Below are positions 38,269 to 47,225 of a DNA stretch of 64,000 nt, in pieces. The position numbers were made by a program, and so were the translations under genes. The notes under the pieces were generated by a model that ran no database searches, was not told where the DNA came from, and worked only from the letters and a program-made list of their open reading frames with translations. The DNA is from Pseudomonas sp. JQ170C (GTDB lineage Bacteria; Pseudomonadota; Gammaproteobacteria; Pseudomonadales; Pseudomonadaceae). Where the stretch lies: NCBI RefSeq assembly GCF_035581345.1, contig NZ_CP141608.1, positions 824,001 to 888,000 on the forward strand, in the 5' to 3' direction. The stretch's first letter is position 1, and each line of letters opens with the position of its first letter.

Positions 38269-38309
38269 TCTAGAGTGGGCCATGTCTTGCCCCGCATGTG
38301 CACTCTAGA
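38269..38309. promoter_or_regulatory. Perfect 9-bp inverted repeat just before the CoA ligase ribosome site
   Basis: TCTAGAGTG (38269-38277) and CACTCTAGA (38301-38309) enclose 23 bases that pair partly further (GGCCATG with CATGTGC). The AAGGGA ribosome site is directly 3'. It is either a 5'-UTR hairpin or a regulator site overlapping the start region. Confidence 0.45.
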
Positions 38310-38321
38310 TAAGGGACTCTT

Positions 38322-40004
38322 ATGTTGCAGACTCGTGTCATTCCTCCCGCCGAGGGCGCCTATCAGTATCCGCTGCTGATCAAGCGTTTGTTGCTCTCCG
38401 GCAGCCGCTACGAGAAAACCCGCGAAATCGTCTACCGCGACCGTTTGCGCTACAACTACCTGACCCTCAACGAGCGCATCGCGCGCCTGGCCAACGTCCT
38501 CACCGAGGCCGGGGTCAAGGCCGGTGACACCGTGGCGGTGATGGACTGGGACAGCCATCGTTACCTGGAGTGCATGTTTGCCATCCCGATGATTGGCGCG
38601 GTGGTACACACCATCAACGTGCGCCTGTCACCTGAGCAGATCCTCTACACCATGAATCACGCCGACGACCGCTTCGTGCTGGTCAACAGCGACTTCGTCG
38701 GCTTGTACCAGGCGATTGCCGGACAGCTGACCACGGTGGAGAAAACCCTGCTGCTGACCGATGGCGAGGCCAAGACCGCCGACCTGCCGAACCTGGTGGG
38801 GGAGTACGAGCAGTTGCTGGCGGCGGCAAGTCCGGTCTATGACTTCCCTGACTTCGACGAGAACTCGGTCGCCACTACCTTCTACACCACGGGCACCACC
38901 GGTAACCCCAAGGGGGTGTATTTCACTCACCGCCAACTGGTACTGCACACCCTGGCCGCCGCCTCTGTCACCGGCAGTATCGACAGCGTGCGCCTGCTGG
39001 GCAGCGACGATGTGTACATGCCCATCACCCCGATGTTCCACGTTCACGCCTGGGGCATTCCCTATGTGGCGACCATGCTCGGGATCAAGCAGGTGTATCC
39101 GGGGCGCTACGAGCCGGAGATGATGTGCGAGCTGTGGCGCAACGAGAAGGTCACCTTCTCCCACTGCGTACCGACCATCCTGCAGATGCTGCTCAACGCC
39201 AAGGGCGCGCAAGGCCAGGATTTCGGCGGCTGGAAGATCATCATTGGTGGCAGCTCGCTCAACCGCGCCCTGTACGAAGCAGCCAAGGCCCGGGGCATCC
39301 AGCTGACCGCGGCCTACGGGATGTCGGAGACCTGCCCACTGGTATCTGCCGCCCACCTCAACGACGAACTGCTGGCGGGCAGCGAGGATGAATGCATCAC
39401 CTACCGGATCAAGGCCGGGGTGCCGGTCCCGATGGTGGAGGCGGCGATTGTCGATACCGAAGGCAACTTCCTCCCGGCCGATGGCGAAACCCAGGGCGAG
39501 TTGGTGCTGCGTGCGCCCTGGCTGACCATGGGCTACTTCCGCGAAGCCGAAAAAGGTCGCGAACTGTGGGAGGGCGGCTGGTTGCACACCGGCGACGTGG
39601 CCACCCTCGACAGCATGGGAGTGATCGACATCCGTGACCGTATCAAGGATGTTATCAAGACCGGCGGCGAGTGGATTTCGTCCTTGGAGCTTGAAGACCT
39701 GATCAGCCGACACCCCGCCATCCGCGAAGTAGCCGTGGTCGGCGTGGCCGATCCGCAGTGGGGCGAGCGTCCATTTGCCTTGCTGGTGGTACATGAAGGC
39801 CAGAGCGTCGACGCCAAGTTGCTCAAGGAACACCTCAAGCCGTTCGTGGAGCTGGGGCATATCAACAAGTGGGCGATTCCCAGCCAGATTGCCCTTGTTA
39901 CCGAAATTCCCAAGACCAGCGTCGGCAAGCTCGACAAGAAGCGTATCCGCCTGGACATCACCCAGTGGCAGGCTAGTAACAGTACATTTCTGTCCACCCT
40001 CTAA
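38322..40004 (+). CDS. Medium/long-chain fatty-acid CoA ligase (AlkK type)
   Basis: 560 residues. The P-loop TTFYTTGTTGNPKGVYF, the A5 motif AYGMSETCP, the A7 GWLHTGDVATLDSMG and the A8/A10 DRIKDVIKTGGEWIS and PKTSVGKLDKK motifs are all intact, including the catalytic C-terminal Lys. It activates fatty acids to acyl-CoA via acyl-AMP. It resembles P. putida AlkK-like ligases. It stands alone between two inverted repeats and a strong hairpin, just ahead of the DUF1302/DUF1329 pair. Confidence 0.92.
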   Translation: MLQTRVIPPAEGAYQYPLLIKRLLLSGSRYEKTREIVYRDRLRYNYLTLNERIARLANVLTEAGVKAGDTVAVMDWDSHRYLECMFAIPMIGAVVHTINVRLSPEQILYTMNHADDRFVLVNSDFVGLYQAIAGQLTTVEKTLLLTDGEAKTADLPNLVGEYEQLLAAASPVYDFPDFDENSVATTFYTTGTTGNPKGVYFTHRQLVLHTLAAASVTGSIDSVRLLGSDDVYMPITPMFHVHAWGIPYVATMLGIKQVYPGRYEPEMMCELWRNEKVTFSHCVPTILQMLLNAKGAQGQDFGGWKIIIGGSSLNRALYEAAKARGIQLTAAYGMSETCPLVSAAHLNDELLAGSEDECITYRIKAGVPVPMVEAAIVDTEGNFLPADGETQGELVLRAPWLTMGYFREAEKGRELWEGGWLHTGDVATLDSMGVIDIRDRIKDVIKTGGEWISSLELEDLISRHPAIREVAVVGVADPQWGERPFALLVVHEGQSVDAKLLKEHLKPFVELGHINKWAIPSQIALVTEIPKTSVGKLDKKRIRLDITQWQASNSTFLSTL

Positions 40005-40010
40005 GCGCCA

Positions 40011-40040
40011 GCGGGTCACACTCCATAAGGTGTGACCCGC
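40011..40040 (+). terminator. Hairpin terminator of the CoA ligase gene
   Basis: GCGGGTCACAC (40011-40021) pairs with GTGTGACCCGC (40030-40040) around an 8-base loop, directly after the stop at 40004. The following sequence ATTCTAG is only weakly T-rich. Confidence 0.75.
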
Positions 40041-40220
40041 ATTCTAGACACGTGCCGGCCTTGTCAAACGAGAATTTTCAGCCATCCTTCCCCAGGTTGC
40101 GCCGCGGTGGGGCATAGCGACCACATCGAAGGGGCAGGCATGCAAATCACACTTTAGAGGGATCAAGCGCCAGTACCTGCTGGCTATAGTCGGGTCAGGG
40201 GATTTTCAGGAACGGGGGGT

Positions 40221-40234
40221 GCACATGTATGTGC
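40221..40234. promoter_or_regulatory. 14-bp palindrome GCACAT-GT-ATGTGC
   Basis: Perfect dyad about 105 bases before the DUF1302 start. No known regulator is matched with confidence. Confidence 0.35.
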
Positions 40235-40310
40235 CAAAGCCACTCGCGCGACCACTCGGTGAGCTCACACCAGGTCGAACGGGTCGTTTCTGCAAAGGAC
40301 TCACTGCCAT

Positions 40311-40318
40311 AACAATAA
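40311..40318 (+). promoter_or_regulatory. Crc/Hfq catabolite-activity motif before DUF1302 gene
   Basis: AACAATAA fits the AANAANAA sequence bound by Hfq with Crc in Pseudomonas. It lies 20 bases upstream of the ATG and close to the GGAG site, where such sites block translation. Confidence 0.6.
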
Positions 40319-40338
40319 AAGTACATGGAGTAGCGTCG

Positions 40339-42225
40339 ATGACATCCGTAAATCTGTTTTGGCGCCGGGCAAAACTGCCGCTGGCCGTCAGCCTCGCTTC
40401 TACGCTCGCCGGTCCTGCATTCGGCGTCAGCTTCAACATCGGTGAAATCGAAGGTCAGTTCGACTCGTCGCTATCCGTGGGCGCCAGCTGGTCGACCGCC
40501 AAGCCGAACGAGAACCTGATCGGCGTCAACAACGGTGGCAAGGGCCTGTCCCAGACCTCCGACGATGGCCACCTGAACTTCAAGCGCGGTGAAACCTTCT
40601 CGAAGATCTTCAAGGGCATCCACGACCTGGAGCTCAAGTACGGCGATACCGGCGTGTTTGTCCGGGGCAAGTACTGGTATGACTTCGAGCTCAAGGATGA
40701 ACACCGCGAGTTCAAGGACATCAGTGACGAAAACCGCAAAGAGGGCGCCAAGTCCTCCGGCGGTCAGATCCTCGACGCCTTCGTCTACCACAACTACGCG
40801 ATCGCCGATCAGCCAGGTTCGGTGCGCCTGGGTAAGCAGGTGGTCAGCTGGGGTGAAAGTACCTTCATCCAGAACGGCATCAACTCGATCAACCCGGTCG
40901 ATGTGGCCGCCTTCCGCCGGCCTGGCGCCGAGGTCAAGGAAGGTCTGATTCCGGTCAACATGTTCTATGTGTCCCAGAGCCTGACCGACACGCTGTCGGC
41001 CGAAGCGTTCTACCAGATCGAATGGGACCAGACGGTCGTCGACAACTGCGGCACCTTCTTCTCCCAGCCTGACATCATCGCCGACGGCTGTACCGACAAC
41101 CTGCGCGTGCTCAACAGCAGCCGCACCGTGCCGGTTGCGGCCCAGCAGTTCCTCGCCACCCGCGGCGTGGACATCAACGAAGAAGGCGTGATGGTGCGCC
41201 GCGGCGCTGACCGCGATGCCCGTGACAGTGGCCAGTTCGGTGTGGCCCTGCGCTACATGTTCGAGCCGCTGGATACCGAGTTCGGCGCCTACTTCATGAA
41301 CTACCACAGCCGCGCGCCGATCTTCAGTGCCCACGGCGCCGACCCGTCGGTATACGCCAGCCTCGCCAGCCTGCCTGCGCAACTGCGCCCACTGGCTCCG
41401 TTGATCGTTGCAGGCAACTCCGAGTACTTCGTCGAATACCCTGAAGACATCCGCCTGTACGGCTTGAGCTTCTCCACCACCTTGCCTACCGGCACTGCGT
41501 GGAGCGGTGAGATCAGCTACCGTCCGAACGCTCCGGTGCAGCTCAACACCACCGACATTCTGTTCGCCGGTGTGCGTCCGATTGGCGGTGCGGTGGCCAA
41601 CGCCTCCCTGCTCAACGGTGTACCGGGCCAGGACCTGAACGGCTACCGCCGCAAGGAAGTGACCCAGTTCCAGACCACCCTGACGCACTTCTTCGACCAG
41701 GTCATGGGCGCCAGCCGTCTGACCCTGGTAGGTGAAGTAGGCGTGACCCACGTCGGCGGCCTGGAAAACGCCCATGAAGTCCGTTATGGCCGTGACCCGG
41801 TCTACGGTCCAGGTCCGTTGCCAGCCACTGGCGGCCAGGACACCTGCGTCGCGCTCAACACCAGCACCATCGCCGGTGCCGGCCCAGGCACCTCGACTGC
41901 CAACCTCAGCCGCAAGTGCGAGAACGACGGTTACACCACCAGCACCTCCTGGGGCTACCGTGCCCGGGCGATCTGGGACTACCCGGACGTCTTCGCCGGG
42001 GTCAACCTCAAGCCTAACGTGGCCTGGTCCCATGACGTCTCCGGCTACTCCCCGGGCCCTGGCGGCAACTTCGAGGAAGGGCGCAAGGCAATCAGCCTGG
42101 GCCTGGACGCCGAGTACCAGAACACCTACACCACCAGCCTGTCGTACACCAACTTCTTCGACGGTAAGTACACCACTGTGGATGATCGCGATTTCATCGC
42201 CCTCAGCTTCGGCGTGAACTTCTAA
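40339..42225 (+). CDS. DUF1302 family outer-membrane protein
   Basis: 628 residues from the ATG at 40339 (MTSVNLFWRRAKLPLAVSLA), with GGAG; the in-frame extension upstream is rejected for lack of a signal. A signal peptide ends near residue 30 (PAFGVSFNIG). The rest is rich in alternating aromatic/polar strands and ends YTTVDDRDFIALSFGVNF, with a C-terminal Phe as in outer-membrane barrels. It pairs with the DUF1329 gene 21 bases downstream, a partnership seen in many proteobacteria and linked to growth on hydrophobic substrates. The mechanism is unknown. Confidence 0.88.
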   Translation: MTSVNLFWRRAKLPLAVSLASTLAGPAFGVSFNIGEIEGQFDSSLSVGASWSTAKPNENLIGVNNGGKGLSQTSDDGHLNFKRGETFSKIFKGIHDLELKYGDTGVFVRGKYWYDFELKDEHREFKDISDENRKEGAKSSGGQILDAFVYHNYAIADQPGSVRLGKQVVSWGESTFIQNGINSINPVDVAAFRRPGAEVKEGLIPVNMFYVSQSLTDTLSAEAFYQIEWDQTVVDNCGTFFSQPDIIADGCTDNLRVLNSSRTVPVAAQQFLATRGVDINEEGVMVRRGADRDARDSGQFGVALRYMFEPLDTEFGAYFMNYHSRAPIFSAHGADPSVYASLASLPAQLRPLAPLIVAGNSEYFVEYPEDIRLYGLSFSTTLPTGTAWSGEISYRPNAPVQLNTTDILFAGVRPIGGAVANASLLNGVPGQDLNGYRRKEVTQFQTTLTHFFDQVMGASRLTLVGEVGVTHVGGLENAHEVRYGRDPVYGPGPLPATGGQDTCVALNTSTIAGAGPGTSTANLSRKCENDGYTTSTSWGYRARAIWDYPDVFAGVNLKPNVAWSHDVSGYSPGPGGNFEEGRKAISLGLDAEYQNTYTTSLSYTNFFDGKYTTVDDRDFIALSFGVNF

Positions 42226-42246
42226 GAACACGGATTCAGGACGAGC

Positions 42247-43617
42247 ATGACTATGAAAATGACCAAGAATCTGCTGCAAGCCGGTGTGCTGGGCCTGTCG
42301 CTGCTGGCCACCAGCGTCATGGCGGCGGTGTCCGCCGACGAGGCGGCCAAGCTGGGTTCCACGCTGACCCCGATGGGGGCTGAAAAAGCCGGTAACGCCG
42401 ACGGTTCGATCAGCGCCTGGAAGCCGCTGGGCAAGAACGCCGGCACCGTAGATGCCAAGGGCTTCCTGTCTGACCCGTACGCCAGCGAAAAGCCGCTGTA
42501 CACCATCACTGCGCAGAACGTCGACCAGTACAAGGACAAACTGTCCCCGGGCCAGGTCGCGATGTTCAAGCGCTACCCGGACAGCTACAAGATCCCGGTG
42601 TACCCGACCCACCGCGGCTCCACCGTGCCGGATGAAGTGTTTGCGGCCATCAAGAAGAACGCCACCACCACCAAGCTGGTTGCCGGTGGCAACGGCCTGG
42701 AGAACTTCGACACCGCCGTGCCGTTCCCGATTCCCAAGGACGGCGTCGAGGTGATCTGGAACCACATCACCCGCTACCGCGGCGGCAGCGTGACCCGTCT
42801 GGTGACCCAGGCCACGCCGCAGCAGAACGGCTCGTACAGCCTGGTGTATTTCCAGGACCAGTTCGTCTTCCGCGATCGCATCAAGGGCTACGATCCGGCC
42901 AACCCGGGCAACGTACTGTTCTACTTCAAGCAGAAGGTAACGGCGCCGGCACGCCTGGCCGGTACCGTGCTGCTGGTTCACGAGACCCTCGACCAGGTCA
43001 AGGAGCCACGCAAGGCGTGGGTCTACAACGCCGGTCAGCGTCGTGTGCGCCAGGCGCCACAAGTGTCCTACGACGGTCCGGGTACCGCAGCCGATGGCCT
43101 GCGTACGTCCGACAACCTGGACATGTTCAACGGCGCGCCAGACCGTTACGACTGGAAGCTGGAAGGCAAGAAGGAGATGTACATCGCCTCCAACAGCTAC
43201 AAGCTCGACGATCCAAAGCTCAAGTATTCGGACATCATCAAGGCCGGTCACATCAACCAGGACCTGAGCCGCTACGAGCTGCGTCGTGTCTGGCACGTGG
43301 TAGCAACCCTCAAGCCAGGCCAGCGTCATATCTACGCCAAGCGTGACTTCTACATCGACGAAGACACCTGGCAGGCTGCAGTGATCGACCAGTACGACGG
43401 TCGCAATCAACTGTGGCGCGTTTCCGAGGCCCACTCCCAGGACTATTACAACGTCCAGGTGCCGTGGTACACCCTGGAAGCCATCTACGACCTGCAGTCG
43501 GGTCGCTATTTGGCACTGGGCATGAAGAACGAGGAAAAACGGGCGTACGACTTCGGTTTCACGGCCACCCTCAGTGACTTCCAGCCCGCAGCGCTTCGCC
43601 AGGAAGGTGTGCGCTAA
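42247..43617 (+). CDS. DUF1329 family periplasmic protein
   Basis: 456 residues with a signal peptide ending near VMAAVSADEA. DUF1329 covers nearly all of the mature protein; conserved parts include NHITRYRGGS, YAKRDFYIDEDTWQAAVIDQYD and the C-terminal VPWYTLEAIYDLQSGRY. The fold is thought to resemble lipid-binding LolB/LppX-like sheets. With its DUF1302 partner it may move or process a hydrophobic compound across the envelope. From memory, the KT2440 pair PP_0765/0766 has been tied to growth on long-chain esters and alcohols. It ends at a good terminator. Confidence 0.88.
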   Translation: MTMKMTKNLLQAGVLGLSLLATSVMAAVSADEAAKLGSTLTPMGAEKAGNADGSISAWKPLGKNAGTVDAKGFLSDPYASEKPLYTITAQNVDQYKDKLSPGQVAMFKRYPDSYKIPVYPTHRGSTVPDEVFAAIKKNATTTKLVAGGNGLENFDTAVPFPIPKDGVEVIWNHITRYRGGSVTRLVTQATPQQNGSYSLVYFQDQFVFRDRIKGYDPANPGNVLFYFKQKVTAPARLAGTVLLVHETLDQVKEPRKAWVYNAGQRRVRQAPQVSYDGPGTAADGLRTSDNLDMFNGAPDRYDWKLEGKKEMYIASNSYKLDDPKLKYSDIIKAGHINQDLSRYELRRVWHVVATLKPGQRHIYAKRDFYIDEDTWQAAVIDQYDGRNQLWRVSEAHSQDYYNVQVPWYTLEAIYDLQSGRYLALGMKNEEKRAYDFGFTATLSDFQPAALRQEGVR

Positions 43618-43644
43618 GCTTCAAACCTCCGTGTGATCTCCCAG

Positions 43645-43670
43645 AACGCCCCGGCTTGCCGGGGCGTTTC
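43645..43670 (+). terminator. Intrinsic terminator of the DUF1302-DUF1329 operon
   Basis: AACGCCCCGG (43645-43654), loop CTTG and CCGGGGCGTT (43659-43668), followed by TCTGTTTGT. Confidence 0.88.
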
Positions 43671-43821
43671 TGTTTGTGTCACATGCTGAAATAAGTAATG
43701 TCGTTCGTTGATGCAGTCTTTTTTCTGCAATGAGGGGCAATCATCTTCAAATGCGAGGTTATAACCGCTAGTCTGCGCTGACCCGTACTGCCGAAGATTC
43801 CCTAACTAAAACGAGCCGGCG

Positions 43822-46548
43822 ATGACTGATCTGTCCCGTACGCAAGGGTTCTCCAGCCAGGCCATGAGTGCCCTGGAAGGGCGTTTCTATCGTCCGCCAC
43901 TGCCTGAAGGGCACGTGCCGCGTGCGCGGTTGTGCCAGCGCCTGCAGTCGGGGCTGGGCGGTCGCCTGTTGCTGGTCAATGCCCCTGCCGGTTTCGGCAA
44001 GAGCTCGCTGGCGGTGGAGTTCTGCCAGGGCCTGCCCAACCACTGGAGCAGCCTGTGGCTGGGGCTCAGTCGGCGTGACAGCGATCCGGGGCGTTTCCTC
44101 GAACGCCTGCTCGAAGGCTTGCAGCAGTACTGCCCGGCGGTGGGCAACCAGGCCCTTGGCCTGCTGAAGATGCGCCAGCGTCACCAACCCTTCGCCTTCG
44201 AGGAATGGCTCGACGGCCTGCTCGATGAGCTGGCCCGCCACCTGCAACCGCACAATCCCCTGCTGCTGGTACTGGACGACTATCACCTGGCCCAGGGCCC
44301 GGTGCTCGATCGTTGCCTGCAGTTCTTTCTCAACCACCTGCCGCCGGGCCTGGTGCTGCTGGTCACCAGCCGCCAGCGCCCGGACTGGCACCTGGCCCGT
44401 TTGCGCCTCTCGCGCCAACTGCTGGAGCTCAACGAACAGGACCTGCGCCTGACCCCGGACGAGTCGCTGGCAGTGCTCGGTCAACAACCCACCGCCTTGC
44501 GCGGTCAGGCGCTGGACAACCTGATCCAGCGCAGCGACGGCTGGGTCGCCGGCCTGCGCTTCTGGCAGCTGGCGGCCAGCGAGTCGGGGGCCGACAGTGC
44601 ATTGCCCCAGGCACTGCATGGCGGTGAAGGGTTGATCCGCGATTACCTGCTTGAAGAAGTGATCGACATCCTGCCGCCCGAGGTCCAGGGCTTCCTCAAC
44701 GACACCGCCTGCCAGGAGCGCTTCTGCGCCGAGTTGTGCGACGCCCTGCGCGAAAGCCACGACAGCGCCGAGATCATCCGTTTCCTGCAAGCGCACCAGG
44801 TATTCCTGGTGCCACTGGACGAACATGGGCGCTGGTACCGCTATCACCATCTGTTTTCCGATCTGCTGCGCAGTCGCCAGACCAGCCTGCCGTTGTCGAG
44901 CCTGCACCTGCGCGCGTGCCGCTGGTTCCATGGCCAGGGTCTGCTCGACGAGGCGGTGGAGCAGGCCTTGCGGGCGGGGCACCTGGATGTTGCCGCCAAC
45001 CTGGTGCAGAACCTGTCCGAGGAACAACTGCTGGCCGAGCAGAACGTCGGCATGTTGCTGCGCTGGAAGATGGACCTGCCCGACAGCCTGCTGATCAGCA
45101 CGCCGCGCCTGATCGTGCTGTACAGCTGGGCCCTGGGCCTGGCCGGGCAACTGGATGCCGCCGAAGAACTGGCCAGCCATCTGAGTCGGTTCTTGCCGGC
45201 ACCGTCGGCGACGGCGCAAAAATCCATGCTGGCGCAGTGGCTGGCGCTGAGCGGGGTGATTGCCCGTGGGCGCGGTGATCGCGAGGGCACCCTGGCCTAT
45301 TGCAGCGAAGCGTTGCACAGCTTGCCGCAGAAGCGTTATGGCCAGCGGCTGGTGTGCCTGTCGACGCTGTCCAACCTGGCCATTGCCGATGGCGACTTCT
45401 GGCGTGCCCGGGGCTGGAACCGCGAAGCCCTGGAACTGGCGCAGCGGGTCGGCAATCCGCTGTTCGAGGCCCTGGCCCATTACGACCGGGCGCGGGTACT
45501 GCACGCCCGTGGCGAGGTGTTGCGCGCCCAGGACGAAGTGCGCGAGGGCTTGCAGCGCTTGCAAGGGCTGTCGGCGCAACGTCTGTATGCGGTGCGGGCG
45601 CGGCTGACCTTGTACGAGGGCTATCTGCTGGCCGCACGTCTGCAGCCGGAGGCCGGACGCAGCCGCTTGCGCGCCGGCCTGGTCGAGGCGCGAGCCTGTC
45701 GCGACATCAGTGTATTGATCGGCCACTGCGTGATCGCCTCGCTGGACGGGCGTGAAGAGCGCTTTGCCGAAGCCTTCGCCGAACTGGCCGAGGCCGAGCG
45801 GCTGATGCACATCTGGGATGTGCCGCCGGTGTTCTATCTGGCGATGATCACCCTGGTCAAATGTGAGCTCTGGCTGGCCCAGGGGCGCACCGACCTTGCC
45901 GAGTCCTGGCTGCTGCGCCTGGGCCAGACCTACGGCGGCCAGCAGGCCGCTTCGGCGCCGGAATTCCATCCACTGCTGCCGTTGCACATCGAGCTGCAAC
46001 AAGCCCTGCTTGAACGCACCCAAGGACGCCTGGAGCAATCCGGGCGACGCCTGCAGGCACTGGTGACGCGCGGTCAGGCCAGTGGCGGGCAGTTGCTGTG
46101 CGTCACCGCCCTGTGCCAGTGGATCGGCTTGCTGCTGGCCAACAACAGTGAACAGCAGGCCCGCGACTTGCTGGTGTTGAGTCTTGAAGCGGCGCGCGGC
46201 GGCACCTTGCAGCCCTTCCAGCGTTTGCTGATCGAACACCCGCTGTGGCTGCGCGAGCAACTGCTGGCGCAACCTGCGAGTCCGGCGCAGGCCAGCCTGC
46301 TTTCCTTGCTGCCGGCCCTGCAGGCCCCGGAGCCTTCCGCCAGCGCTAGCTGTGAGGCCCTGAGCGCCCGGGAAACCGCGGTGCTGGAGCTTATCGCCCA
46401 AGGGTGCTCGAACCAGGAAATCAGCGAACGCCTGTTCATCTCGCTGCACACCGTCAAAACCCACGCCAGCCACATCAACAGCAAACTCGGGGTCGAGCGG
46501 CGCACCCAGGCCGTGGCCCGGGCCAAGGCCCTGGGCCTGCTGAGCTGA
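43822..46548 (+). CDS. MalT-like LuxR-family ATP-dependent transcriptional activator
   Basis: 908 residues. An N-terminal STAND-type NTPase has Walker A at residues 54-61 (APAGFGKS) and Walker B LLLVLDDYH. A long TPR-like superhelix fills about 380-830. A C-terminal LuxR helix-turn-helix (LSARETAVLELIAQGCSNQEISERL, then FISLHTVKTHASHINSKLGV) ends the protein. Such proteins bind a ligand and ATP, assemble and activate promoters. Position suggests control of the DUF1302/DUF1329 operon and perhaps the CoA ligase gene. The ribosome site is weak and the leader (43680-43820) is AT-rich. Confidence 0.92.
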   Translation: MTDLSRTQGFSSQAMSALEGRFYRPPLPEGHVPRARLCQRLQSGLGGRLLLVNAPAGFGKSSLAVEFCQGLPNHWSSLWLGLSRRDSDPGRFLERLLEGLQQYCPAVGNQALGLLKMRQRHQPFAFEEWLDGLLDELARHLQPHNPLLLVLDDYHLAQGPVLDRCLQFFLNHLPPGLVLLVTSRQRPDWHLARLRLSRQLLELNEQDLRLTPDESLAVLGQQPTALRGQALDNLIQRSDGWVAGLRFWQLAASESGADSALPQALHGGEGLIRDYLLEEVIDILPPEVQGFLNDTACQERFCAELCDALRESHDSAEIIRFLQAHQVFLVPLDEHGRWYRYHHLFSDLLRSRQTSLPLSSLHLRACRWFHGQGLLDEAVEQALRAGHLDVAANLVQNLSEEQLLAEQNVGMLLRWKMDLPDSLLISTPRLIVLYSWALGLAGQLDAAEELASHLSRFLPAPSATAQKSMLAQWLALSGVIARGRGDREGTLAYCSEALHSLPQKRYGQRLVCLSTLSNLAIADGDFWRARGWNREALELAQRVGNPLFEALAHYDRARVLHARGEVLRAQDEVREGLQRLQGLSAQRLYAVRARLTLYEGYLLAARLQPEAGRSRLRAGLVEARACRDISVLIGHCVIASLDGREERFAEAFAELAEAERLMHIWDVPPVFYLAMITLVKCELWLAQGRTDLAESWLLRLGQTYGGQQAASAPEFHPLLPLHIELQQALLERTQGRLEQSGRRLQALVTRGQASGGQLLCVTALCQWIGLLLANNSEQQARDLLVLSLEAARGGTLQPFQRLLIEHPLWLREQLLAQPASPAQASLLSLLPALQAPEPSASASCEALSARETAVLELIAQGCSNQEISERLFISLHTVKTHASHINSKLGVERRTQAVARAKALGLLS

Positions 46549-46572
46549 CGGCGAACCGGCACCTGCCCTGTG

Positions 46573-46600
46573 GATATCTGCTGTACTCTCTGGCAGATAT
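46573..46600 (+). other. Small inverted repeat between the MalT-like and LprI-MliC genes
   Basis: ATATCTGC (46574-46581) and GCAGATAT (46593-46600) with an 11-base loop, followed by TTCC. It could be a weak terminator or an RNA hairpin; no strong T-run. Confidence 0.4.
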
Positions 46601-46622
46601 TTCCCTGATGGAGGCTTTGCCC

Positions 46623-47207
46623 ATGTTTGCCACACGCACGTCGGTGCTGTTGATCGGTTTGTTGTCGGCCGGGTCAGCCCTGGCGGCAGACAGCCCGTCG
46701 TTCTCCTGCGACAAGGCCCAGGGTATGGCGCTTAAGGTGTGCCAGAGCCCGGAGCTGAGCAAGCTGGACCGCGACCTGGCAGCCATCTTCAAAAAAGCCC
46801 TGAGCCAGGCCGACAGCGACTCGCAAAAGCTGCTCAAGGCCACCCAGCGCGGCTGGATCAAGGGCCGTGACGAGTGCTGGAAAGCCACGGATGCCGATGC
46901 CTGTGTACGCGAGCAGTACCAGACGCGGCTGGTCGAATTGCAGATCAAGTCCGGATCGGTGCAGGTACCGGCGGCGGTCGAATTCGAGTGCGATGACAAC
47001 GACAAACCCTTCACCGCCGTGTTCTACAACCAGCTCGATCCCCAGGCTGCCGTGCTGACCTACGGCGATGACCAGACCATCGCCATCGCCCAGCGCACGG
47101 CCAGCGGCAGCAAGTATGCCCGTGAAGGCGTGGAGTTCTGGGAGCACCAGGGCGAGGCCAAGGTGAAGTGGTATGGCCAGGAACTGACCTGCCGGGCTGC
47201 GCAGTGA
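46623..47207 (+). CDS. Periplasmic LprI-MliC fusion, probable lysozyme inhibitor
   Basis: 194 residues from the ATG at 46623, with GGAGG at a good distance. The signal peptide ends GSALA-ADS. Residues about 25-100 form an LprI-like domain (FSCDKAQGMALKVCQSPELSKLDRDLA and WIKGRDECWK) with four cysteines. The C-terminal 75 residues match the MliC fold (FECDDNDKPFTAVFYN, AVLTYGDDQTIAIAQRTASGSKYAREGVEFWEHQGEAKVKW). Both domain types inhibit C-type lysozyme in the periplasm. It converges on the binding-protein gene with only 18 bases between the stops. Confidence 0.85.
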   Translation: MFATRTSVLLIGLLSAGSALAADSPSFSCDKAQGMALKVCQSPELSKLDRDLAAIFKKALSQADSDSQKLLKATQRGWIKGRDECWKATDADACVREQYQTRLVELQIKSGSVQVPAAVEFECDDNDKPFTAVFYNQLDPQAAVLTYGDDQTIAIAQRTASGSKYAREGVEFWEHQGEAKVKWYGQELTCRAAQ

Positions 47208-47225
47208 GTGCGCAGCCTGCCTGGC

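Larger units (their letters stand above)
40005..40338 (+). promoter_or_regulatory. 334-base leader region of the DUF1302 operon
   Basis: It contains the hairpin terminator of the CoA ligase gene (40011-40040), a perfect dyad GCACAT-GT-ATGTGC (40221-40234) and an A-rich Crc/Hfq-type motif (40311-40318). No gene is seen in it. The dyad is a candidate site for the MalT-like regulator encoded downstream. Confidence 0.5.

Noticed and set aside
40471..43434. 987-codon open frame on the minus strand opposite DUF1302/DUF1329
   Set aside because: It is a shadow frame caused by strong GC3 bias; both plus-strand genes have signal peptides, ribosome sites and family motifs.
43768..46635. 955-codon open frame on the minus strand opposite the MalT-like gene
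   Set aside because: Low-complexity Gln/Ala/Leu translation without motifs; the plus strand encodes an intact STAND-TPR-LuxR protein.
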